DNA from: Elioraea tepidiphila DSM 17972
Lineage (GTDB): Bacteria > Pseudomonadota > Alphaproteobacteria > Acetobacterales > Acetobacteraceae
Assembly (NCBI RefSeq): GCF_000378465.1
Contig: NZ_KB899910.1
Span: forward strand, 186,001-250,000
Direction of reading: 5' to 3'
DNA length: 64,000 bases
Part shown: positions 58,065 to 64,000 of the stretch, one piece after another
How the letters are laid out: every line of letters starts with the position of its first letter
Position numbering within the stretch: the stretch's first letter is position 1
Position numbers and translations under genes: made by a program
The notes under the pieces: generated by a model
Told to the model about the DNA's origin: nothing
The model's database searches: none
Seen by the model: the letters and a program-made list of their open reading frames with translations, nothing else

Positions 58065-58376
58065 ATGACGCCGGTTCTGCCGCCCGCCGCCGATCCGCGC
58101 CTCGCCGGCGCGCCCGCGTCCCCCCGCCCGGGCGCCGATCCCGCCGCCATGGCGCGCACCGCGCGCGCGTTCGAGGCGATGGCGCTCGGCGCGCTGCTCC
58201 AGCCGATGTTCGAAGGGCTCGGCAAGGGCGGCGCGTTCGGCGGCGGACCCGGCGAGGAGATGTGGCGGCCGATGCTGGTGAACGAGTTCGCCCGCGCGAT
58301 CGCCGAGGGCCGCGGGCTCGGCATCGGCGATGCCGTGATGCGTCAGATGATCGCGATGCAGGAGCAGCGGGCATGA
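58065..58376 (+). CDS. Rod-binding protein (FlgJ N-terminal type)
   Basis: This 103-residue protein corresponds to the rod-binding N-terminal domain of FlgJ, with ARAFEAMALGALLQPMFEGLGKG and the diagnostic EEMWRPMLVNEFARAIAEGRGLGIGDAVMRQM. The muramidase domain of FlgJ is absent, as is usual in alphaproteobacteria, where a separate lytic enzyme opens the wall. It is co-transcribed with flgI and overlaps the next gene by 4 nt. Confidence 0.9.
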   Translation: MTPVLPPAADPRLAGAPASPRPGADPAAMARTARAFEAMALGALLQPMFEGLGKGGAFGGGPGEEMWRPMLVNEFARAIAEGRGLGIGDAVMRQMIAMQEQRA

Positions 58377-58771
58377 TCTCCGCACTGATCAGCGCCGGCG
58401 TCCGGCTGGCCGGACTGCTGGAGGCCGAGAACCGGGCGCTCGCGGCCCTCGATCTCGCCGCCGCGGCCGCGCTCGCCGAGCCGAAGCGGGAAGCCGTCGA
58501 GGCCTTCGTCGCCGCCGAGGCGACCACGCGCAAGTCGGGCGGGCGCGCCGGCGAGGCGGAACGCGACGCTGTCCGCACCCTCTCCGAACGGCTGAGCGCG
58601 CTCGCCTCGGCGAACCGGCGCATGCTCGAGCGCGCGCTCGCCGCGCAGGATGCGCTGGTGCGCGTGCTCTCCGAGGCCGCCCAGCCGGTGGACGGGCGCT
58701 ATGTCGCCAACGGCGCGCCGCGGCCGGTGCGCCACGCCGCACCGGCGGTGACCCTCGCCGCCCAGCTCTGA
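58373..58771 (+). CDS. flgN: FlgN-like flagellar chaperone
   Basis: This 132-residue helical protein has the FlgN layout: a long N-terminal helical region (LAGLLEAENRALAALDLAAAAALAEPKREAVEAF), a second helix (LSERLSALASANRRMLERAL) and a disordered tail ending YVANGAPRPVRHAA. FlgN escorts the hook-filament junction proteins FlgK and FlgL, whose genes are not in this window. The ATG overlaps the preceding stop. Confidence 0.8.
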   Translation: MISALISAGVRLAGLLEAENRALAALDLAAAAALAEPKREAVEAFVAAEATTRKSGGRAGEAERDAVRTLSERLSALASANRRMLERALAAQDALVRVLSEAAQPVDGRYVANGAPRPVRHAAPAVTLAAQL

Positions 58772-58823
58772 TCCGCCTGGCTCGACGCACCACCGCTGAC
58801 GCGGGCATGATCGCCTGCGTCCC

Positions 58824-59363
58824 ATGCCCCCGCCCTCCGCCGCGTCGCCGCTCAAGCGCCACGCCAATCTCGTCTTCATCCTCGGCCTCTGCGCCGCCTC
58901 CGCCCTCGCCTGCTTCGCCCTGAAGGGCACGGAGGGGCTGGTCAGCGGGCTGGCCCGCGCGCGCGATCTCGCCGCCGTGATGCTGCCGGTGATCCTGCCG
59001 GCGCTGATCCTCGCCGGACTGGTGCAGGTAGGCGTGGCGCGCGAACGCATCTCGCGCTGGCTCGGTGCGAATTCGGGGCTGCGCGGCCTCGTGCTGGCCA
59101 CAGTCGCCGGAATCGCCACACCAGGTGGGCCGATGGCAGCGTTCCCGCTGGTGCTGGCGCTTGCCGCCGGCGGCGCCGATCGCGGCGCGCTGATCGCCTA
59201 CATCGCCGCCTGGGCCTTGAACGGGTTCAGCCGCATCCTGGTGTGGGAGATCCCGGTGCTGGGCCCGGAATTCGCGGCCTTGCGCTTCCTCGCCTCGCTG
59301 CCGCTGCCTGTGCTTGCGGGCTTGGTCGCGCGCCGCCTGCCCGGCTGGGTCGGCGCGCGATGA
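58824..59363 (+). CDS. Half-size permease, N-terminal partner
   Basis: This 179-residue membrane protein has about four helices and carries the motif GIATPGGPMAAFPLV at residues 96-110, then NGFSRILVWEIPVLG. It resembles one half of YraQ/ArsP-type (DUF318) permeases that carry a similar GxPxGGP element twice. Its stop overlaps the start of a second gene with the same features, so the transporter is apparently made as two polypeptides. The substrate is unknown; arsenicals or metal ions would fit the family only. Confidence 0.7.
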   Translation: MPPPSAASPLKRHANLVFILGLCAASALACFALKGTEGLVSGLARARDLAAVMLPVILPALILAGLVQVGVARERISRWLGANSGLRGLVLATVAGIATPGGPMAAFPLVLALAAGGADRGALIAYIAAWALNGFSRILVWEIPVLGPEFAALRFLASLPLPVLAGLVARRLPGWVGAR

Positions 59364-59875
59364 CGCTGACCGCGCTCCTGCTCTGGGCGACCGCGGGGAT
59401 CGGCTGCCTCTGGGCCCTGCGGCGCGATCCCGCAATGCTGCGCGGCGCCCTCGCTCACACGCGCACCAGCCTGTTCACGGTGCTGCCGATCATCGCCATC
59501 GCGCTGCCCACGGCAGGGTTCCTCAGCGAACTCGTGCCGGAACGCGTCGCCGCGACGCTGTTCGGGCCCGACAGCGGCGTGCTGGGCCACCTCGCCGCGA
59601 CGATCGCCGGCGCCTGCATCCCCGGCGGGCCGTTCGTTTCCTTCCCGATCGTGCTCGCGCTGTGGAGTTCCGGCGCAGGCGCGGCGCAGATGGTGACGCT
59701 GATCTCCGCCTGGTCGGTGCTGGGGCTGAACCGGGTCATCCTCTGGGAAGTGCCGCTGATGGGATGGCGCTTCGTCCTGCTGCGTCTGGCCGCGACCGCC
59801 TGGCTGCCGCCGCTCTCGGGGCTCGGCGCCGAGATCATCCTCGCCTGCCTTCCTCCTGACGTGCTCGGACGCTAG
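59360..59875 (+). CDS. Half-size permease, C-terminal partner
   Basis: This 171-residue membrane protein has about four helices and the second copy of the motif, CIPGGPFVSFPIV (residues 86-98), with LNRVILWEVPLMG behind it. The ATG overlaps the stop of the previous gene as ATGA, so translation is coupled. Its similarity to the N-terminal partner points to an ancient duplication followed by splitting, or a permease whose fused form is ancestral. It runs 10 nt into the next operon. Confidence 0.7.
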   Translation: MTLTALLLWATAGIGCLWALRRDPAMLRGALAHTRTSLFTVLPIIAIALPTAGFLSELVPERVAATLFGPDSGVLGHLAATIAGACIPGGPFVSFPIVLALWSSGAGAAQMVTLISAWSVLGLNRVILWEVPLMGWRFVLLRLAATAWLPPLSGLGAEIILACLPPDVLGR

Positions 59876-59885
59876 AAGCCCGTCG

Positions 59886-60683
59886 ATGGATGGAGGGGGC
59901 GGAACGGCGGATGCGGTCGCGATGTGGCGCGCGCTGCTGGCGCGCCGCGGCGGCGCGCGGGCGGCGTTGCCCGCGCCGGCCGACGCCCAGGCTGCCCTGC
60001 TGCGCGACCTGTTCGCACCCCTCACCGAGCCGCCGGTGGCGGCCGATGGCGCATTCGTGACCGCCCACCTCGCCCAGAGCCTCGACGGACGCATCGCCAC
60101 CGCTGCGGGGGTGTCCCGCTGGATCAGCGGCGCGGCCGACATCACCCACACGCACCGGCTGCGCGCGCTGCATCATGCGATCATCGTCGGTGCGGGCACG
60201 GTGAAGCACGACGATCCCCGCCTCACCACGCGCGAGGTCGAAGGGCAATGCCCCGTGCGCGTGGTGCTCGACACGGACCGCCGCCTGCATCACGGCCATC
60301 TCGTGTTCCAGGATGGATTGCCGACGCTGCTCGCCTGCGCCGAGGACGCCGCATCGCCTTGCGGCGGGGCGGAGATTTTGCGCCTGCCGCGCGCGGAACG
60401 TGGGCTCGATCTGCGGGCGCTCGTCGCCGCGCTGCGCGCGCGCGGCCTGACGCATCTTTTCGTCGAGGGCGGCGGCGTCACGGTCGGCCGCTTCCTAGCC
60501 GCCGGGCTGATCGACCGGCTGCACGTGGCGGTCGCGCCGCTGCTGCTGGGAAGCGGCATCCCGTCGCTCGCCCTGCCAGGGATCGATCGGCCGGAGCAGG
60601 GAATTCGCTTCCCGATGGTCGTGCATCGTCTCGGCGACGACATGCTGTTCGATTGCGCCATCGATCGCCGCACGACGTCATGA
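59886..60683 (+). CDS. RibD C-terminal-type reductase
   Basis: This 265-residue protein has the dihydrofolate reductase-like domain of RibD: FVTAHLAQSLDGRIATAAGVS, SRWISGAADITHTHRLRALHHAIIVGAGTVKHDDPRLTTR, RVVLDTDRRLHHG and LFVEGGGVTVGRFLAAGLIDRL. The deaminase domain of RibD is missing, so it would reduce a pterin- or pyrimidine-type sugar intermediate without deaminating it. It begins the operon with a dehydrogenase, PTPS-like protein, glycosyltransferase and methyltransferase. A biosynthetic role with a pterin or flavin-like product is inferred. Confidence 0.85.
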   Translation: MDGGGGTADAVAMWRALLARRGGARAALPAPADAQAALLRDLFAPLTEPPVAADGAFVTAHLAQSLDGRIATAAGVSRWISGAADITHTHRLRALHHAIIVGAGTVKHDDPRLTTREVEGQCPVRVVLDTDRRLHHGHLVFQDGLPTLLACAEDAASPCGGAEILRLPRAERGLDLRALVAALRARGLTHLFVEGGGVTVGRFLAAGLIDRLHVAVAPLLLGSGIPSLALPGIDRPEQGIRFPMVVHRLGDDMLFDCAIDRRTTS

Positions 60684-61654
60684 CCGCACGCGCCTTCTGG
60701 ACCATCGGGCCCGGTCAGGGCGAGCTGCGCGTGGAGACGCTTCCGCGCCCCCGCGCCGACGAGGCGTTGGTGCGCACGCTCGCGAGCGGCGTGTCGCGCG
60801 GCACCGAATCCCTGGTGTTCGCCGGCCGCGTGCCGGCGAGCCAGTACGCGGCGATGCGCTGCCCGTTCCAGGCCGGCGACTTCCCGTTTCCCGTGAAGTA
60901 CGGATACAGCGCGGTCGGCATCGTCGAGGCCGGACCGCCGGCGCTGATCGGCCGGCGCGTGTTCTGCCTGCATCCGCACCAGGATCGCTTCCTGGCACCT
61001 GCGGCGATGCTGCACACGGTGCCCGAGACCGTGCCGACGCGCCGCGCGGTGCTCGCCGCCAACATGGAGACGGCGCTGAACATCGCCTGGGATGCCGCCG
61101 CACTGCCCGGCGAGCGCGTGCTGGTGATCGGCGCCGGCGTGGTCGGGCTGCTGGCCGCGCATCTGCTCGCGCGCATCCCCGGCGTGACGCTGACCGCGAT
61201 CGACACCGACCCGGGCAAGGCGCGCATCGCCGCGGCACTCGGCCTCGCCTTCGCCACACCCGGCGAGGCCCCGGCCGAGGCGGAGCTGATCGTGCACGCC
61301 TCCGGCTCGCCCGATGGCCTGGCGCTCGCCCTCGCCCGCGCTGGCTTCGAGGCGCGCATCATCGAGGCCTCGTGGTTCGGCGACCGCGTCGTGCCGCTGC
61401 CGCTCGGCGAGGCGTTCCACAGCCGCCGGCTGCGGCTGCTCTCCTCGCAGGTGGGCAGCATCGCCGCCACCATGCGGGGCCGCCGCAGCCATGCCGAGCG
61501 GCTCGCCCTCGCGCTCGCGCTGCTCGACGACGCACGGCTTGACGCCCTGCTCGACGGCCCCACACCGTTCGCCGATCTTCCCGCGACCATGGCGCGGCTC
61601 GCCGCGAGCCCCGGCGCGCTCTGCCACCTCATTGCCTACGATCCCTCCGTCTGA
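60680..61654 (+). CDS. MDR-family dehydrogenase, BchC-like
   Basis: This 324-residue medium-chain dehydrogenase shows the GroES-like start (EALVRTLASGVSRGTESLVFAG), PVKYGYSAVGIVEAG and the Rossmann loop VLVIGAGVVGLLAAHLL. The Cys ligand of the catalytic zinc of classical alcohol dehydrogenases is replaced here by SRGTE, so catalytic zinc is doubtful. The pattern resembles BchC-like MDR proteins. It overlaps the RibD-like gene by 4 nt and is followed by the PTPS-like gene 11 nt later. The substrate is unknown. Confidence 0.82.
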   Translation: MTARAFWTIGPGQGELRVETLPRPRADEALVRTLASGVSRGTESLVFAGRVPASQYAAMRCPFQAGDFPFPVKYGYSAVGIVEAGPPALIGRRVFCLHPHQDRFLAPAAMLHTVPETVPTRRAVLAANMETALNIAWDAAALPGERVLVIGAGVVGLLAAHLLARIPGVTLTAIDTDPGKARIAAALGLAFATPGEAPAEAELIVHASGSPDGLALALARAGFEARIIEASWFGDRVVPLPLGEAFHSRRLRLLSSQVGSIAATMRGRRSHAERLALALALLDDARLDALLDGPTPFADLPATMARLAASPGALCHLIAYDPSV

Positions 61655-61665
61655 AAGGACCGCGC

Positions 61666-62067
61666 GTGTTCAGCCTCACCGTCTGCGACCACGTCATGAT
61701 CGCCCATTCCTTCCGCGGCGAGGTGTTCGGCCCGGCGCAGAAGCTGCACGGCGCGACCTATGCGGTGGAGGCAGAGTTCCGCGTGCCCACGCTCGATGAG
61801 CACGGGCTGGTCGTGGATATCGGCCTTGCCCGCACCGAACTCCGCCGCGCGCTCGACAGCTTCGACTACGACAATCTCGACGCCCTGCCGCAGTTCGCCG
61901 GACAGAACACGACCACCGAGTTCATGGCCGCGCATGTCCACGGGCTGCTGGTCGCGGCGCTGAGGAAGGGCCGGCTGGGCGACGGCGGCAAACGCGTCAC
62001 GGCGCTGAAGGTGCTGCTGCGCGAGAGCCCGCTCGCCTGGGCCGCCTACGAGGCGGCGGTGGAATGA
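61666..62067 (+). CDS. Divergent 6-pyruvoyl-tetrahydropterin synthase-like protein
   Basis: This 133-residue T-fold protein starts at a GTG and resembles PTPS/QueD. Two zinc histidines are kept: His14 in MIAHSFRG and His28 in KLHGATY. The third zinc ligand of the HGH motif is Ala30, the catalytic Cys position is Ala24, and the catalytic Asp-His pair appears as DYDNLD. It therefore probably cannot perform the standard PTPS or carboxytetrahydropterin reaction. TTTEFMAAHVH near the end still matches the family. Its operon partners suggest a pterin-like substrate, but a different reaction or binding role is likely. Confidence 0.82.
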   Translation: MFSLTVCDHVMIAHSFRGEVFGPAQKLHGATYAVEAEFRVPTLDEHGLVVDIGLARTELRRALDSFDYDNLDALPQFAGQNTTTEFMAAHVHGLLVAALRKGRLGDGGKRVTALKVLLRESPLAWAAYEAAVE

Positions 62068-63116
62068 GCGCGCTCGCCATCGCGCTGATGGTGCCGGCGC
62101 CGTTCGACGCGGTCTCGGGCGGCTACGGGTATGATCGTCGCATCGTCGCGGGCTTGCGTGCGCGCGGCCATGCGGTGCGCGTGGTCGAACTCGCCGGGCG
62201 TCACCCGCTTCCCGATGCGGCGGCCGAGGCCTCGGCCTGGCAGGCGATCGCCGAGCTGCGGTCAGGCGAGATTCCGGTGATCGACGGGCTCGGCCTGCCG
62301 TCCTTCGCGCGCGCCGCGGAGGCGATCTCGCGCGCCGCGGCGGTCGGGCTGATCCACCACCCCACACCACTGGAGAAAGGCCTCTCCGAGGCCGACGCGG
62401 CGCTGCTGCGCGAGAAGGAGGCGCAGCTTCTGCCGCACCTCGCGCGCCTGATCGCCACCTCGCAGACGACCGCGAAGGCGCTCGCCGGCATGGGCATCGC
62501 CGAGGCGCGCATCGGCGTGGTCGAGCCTGGCACCGATGCTGCGCCGCGCGCGCGGGGCTCGCAGGGGGCCGGTTGCGCGATCCTCTCGCTGGGCGCGGCC
62601 GTGCCGCGCAAGGGCCATGACCTGCTGCTGCGGGCACTCGGGCGGCTGACCGATCTCGACTGGCGGCTCACCATCGTCGGCAGCCTCGACCGTGACCGTG
62701 TCCATGCGGCGTCCCTCGCCGCGCTGGCGCGCGATCTGGCGATCGCTGACCGCATCACCTTCGCCGGCGAGATCGCCGACGATGCGCTTGAGGCACTCTG
62801 GGCCGGCACCGATCTGTTCGCGCTCGCGACCTGGCATGAAGGCTACGGCATGGCGGTGGCCGAGGCGCTGAAGCGCGGCATTCCCTGCGCGCTGACGTCG
62901 GGCGGCGCGGTCGCCGATCTGCTGCCGGTCGATGCCGGGGTGATCGTGCCGCCGGGCGACTGGATCGCGCTCTCGCGCGCGATGCGCCGGCCGATCTTCG
63001 ACACCGCGCTGCGCCACCGCATGAGCGACGCGGCCTTCGCCGCCGGCGCGCGCCTGCCGGGCTGGGAGACGCAGGCCGACGCCTTCACGCGCGAGCTCGC
63101 CGCGGTCGCCGGATGA
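62064..63116 (+). CDS. Family 4 glycosyltransferase
   Basis: This 350-residue protein has the GT-B/GT4 fold. GLIHHPTPLEKG and PHLARLIATSQTTAKALAGMGI in the N-terminal half lead to ILSLGAAVPRKGHDLLLRAL and the donor-binding loop with EALWAGTDLFALATWHEGYGMAVAEALKRGIPCALTSGGAVADLLP, where the E-x7-E pattern is present. The ATG overlaps the PTPS-like stop by 4 nt. In this operon it may glycosylate a small metabolite such as a pterin rather than polysaccharide. Confidence 0.87.
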   Translation: MSALAIALMVPAPFDAVSGGYGYDRRIVAGLRARGHAVRVVELAGRHPLPDAAAEASAWQAIAELRSGEIPVIDGLGLPSFARAAEAISRAAAVGLIHHPTPLEKGLSEADAALLREKEAQLLPHLARLIATSQTTAKALAGMGIAEARIGVVEPGTDAAPRARGSQGAGCAILSLGAAVPRKGHDLLLRALGRLTDLDWRLTIVGSLDRDRVHAASLAALARDLAIADRITFAGEIADDALEALWAGTDLFALATWHEGYGMAVAEALKRGIPCALTSGGAVADLLPVDAGVIVPPGDWIALSRAMRRPIFDTALRHRMSDAAFAAGARLPGWETQADAFTRELAAVAG

Positions 63117-63973
63117 GCGAGGGGTTCTCGGCCGACTGGCTCGCGCTGCGCGAGCCGTTCGACCGTGTGGCGCGCTCCCGGAGGCTCGCCGCGCGGCTGG
63201 CGGAGGCGCTGCCGGCGCGGCCAAGGATCATGGATCTCGGCGCCGGCACGGCCTCGCTGTTCCGCTTTCTCGCCCCCATCATCGGCCGCGCGCAGGCCTG
63301 GACGATCGTCGACGCGGACGAGGCGTTGCTCGGTCGCGCCTTCGCCCGCACCGCAGACTGGGCCGAAGCGCGCGGGCTTCGCGTCACCACGCCCGGCCGC
63401 GCTCTGCTGATCCACACACCCAGCGGCGCGTGGCGGATCGAGGCGCTCGCCACCGATTTCGGCGATGACCCGTCGCGCCTACCCTTCGCCACACACGACG
63501 CCGTGGTGTGCTCGGCGCTGATGGATCTCGTCTCGGCCGCCTGGGCGGAGCGGCTCGCGGCGGCGCTGCATGTGCCGTTCCTCGCCTGCCTGACCGTGGA
63601 CGGCCGCGACCGCTTTCGCCCCGCACACCCCGATGACCGGCTGATCGCGCGGGGATTCGCGCGCGACATGCGGCGCGACAAGGGCTTCGGACGTGCGATG
63701 GGTGCGGACGCGCCGGCCACGCTCGCGCGCCTGTTCGCCGCGCGCGGCTTCAGGGTGGCGACAGCGCCGTCGGACTGGATCATCCCGCCGATCGCCGGGC
63801 CGATGCTGGAAGCGATGGTGCGCGGCCACGCCGCCGCCGCCGCGAATGCGCTGCCCGCTGCCACCGCGCGCATCGCCGCCTGGGAGCAGGCGCGGCTCGC
63901 TCTGCTCGCGCGCGGCCGGCTTGCGCTGACCATCGGCCATCGCGACCTGCTCGCCCTGCCCGCGGAGACCTGA
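63113..63973 (+). CDS. Class I SAM-dependent methyltransferase
   Basis: This 286-residue Rossmann-fold methyltransferase has the SAM loop RIMDLGAGTASLFRFLAP, the acidic strand WTIVDADEALLGRAF and the post-SAM strand HDAVVCSALMDLVSAAWAERL. It overlaps the glycosyltransferase start region by 4 nt. The C-terminal half is Ala-rich and carries no extra domain. It is likely to tailor the same metabolite as the preceding enzymes. Confidence 0.83.
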   Translation: MSEGFSADWLALREPFDRVARSRRLAARLAEALPARPRIMDLGAGTASLFRFLAPIIGRAQAWTIVDADEALLGRAFARTADWAEARGLRVTTPGRALLIHTPSGAWRIEALATDFGDDPSRLPFATHDAVVCSALMDLVSAAWAERLAAALHVPFLACLTVDGRDRFRPAHPDDRLIARGFARDMRRDKGFGRAMGADAPATLARLFAARGFRVATAPSDWIIPPIAGPMLEAMVRGHAAAAANALPAATARIAAWEQARLALLARGRLALTIGHRDLLALPAET

Positions 63974-63976
63974 GTC

Positions 63977-64000
63977 ATGCCGATCCTCGGCTGTGTCGCC
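63977..64000 (+). CDS. Start of an unidentified downstream gene
   Basis: An ATG at 63977 lies 3 nt after the methyltransferase stop and gives MPILGCVA before the window ends. The spacing suggests that the operon continues, but eight residues do not allow identification. Confidence 0.4.

Noticed and set aside
1-64000. Search by eye for CRISPR arrays, insertion sequences, prophage genes and rRNA
   Set aside because: No short regularly spaced repeats, transposase, integrase or rRNA sequence was seen, though a computational repeat search would be more sensitive.

Overview
The window is very GC-rich chromosomal DNA (about 70% GC by eye) with tightly packed genes, many ATGA or TGATG stop/start overlaps and frequent GTG starts. 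The flagellar gene set (FliX, MotE, a FliM-DUF6468-MotE-CheY-CheZ operon, sigma-54-type promoters), a CckA-like kinase beside flhB, a degenerate-zinc-finger DksA, DUF1491/DUF3553 proteins and many Bug/TRAP solute-binding proteins point to an alphaproteobacterium, most likely Rhodospirillales/Acetobacteraceae. I assign no species. I saw no insertion sequence, prophage, CRISPR array or rRNA.

Layout. 1-5.2 kb: end of a probable ATP-grasp gene, a secreted protein, an OmpA porin with its terminator, and a selenocysteine locus in which the tRNA-Sec gene lies 6 nt beyond selA. 5.3-9.5 kb: a sugar-acid operon (binding protein, permease, KDPGal kinase and aldolase, threonate-type dehydrogenase). 9.6-15.9 kb: mixed housekeeping genes, including a PEP-CTERM-tagged phosphodiesterase. 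15.9-22.7 kb: an amidohydrolase operon diverging from a tripartite tricarboxylate transporter (tctC-tctB-tctA-DUF2848). 22.7-26.8 kb: GNAT, MFS, TauE, an HtpX-like protease and a SelW-like gene that is readable only if an in-frame UGA is decoded as selenocysteine. 26.9-32.9 kb: a DapA-family lyase with a TRAP transporter, then manC and an SDR. 32.9-35.5 kb: a 740-residue protein of unknown function.

35.5-58.8 kb is a large motility block: cckA-like, flhB, fliR, fliQ, fliE, flgC, flgB on minus; a small unknown gene, fliO, fliP on plus; a three-gene island (M20 peptidase, speE, speD); then TPR protein, cheZ, cheY, motE, DUF6468, fliM, fliL on minus; and flgF, flgG, flgA, flgH, an unknown membrane protein, dksA, fliX, flgI, a FlgJ-type rod-binding protein and flgN. 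Three good sigma-54 -24/-12 elements lie in front of flgB, flgF and flgI.

58.8-64 kb: two half-size permease genes that look like a split permease, then an operon of RibD-type reductase, MDR dehydrogenase, PTPS-like protein, GT4 glycosyltransferase and methyltransferase running off the window. The PTPS-like protein has lost its catalytic Cys and His and one zinc His, so this operon is the best candidate for an undescribed pathway. The SelW-like selenoprotein, supported by its own SECIS-like hairpin and by selA-tRNA-Sec in the same window, is the most solid unusual finding.
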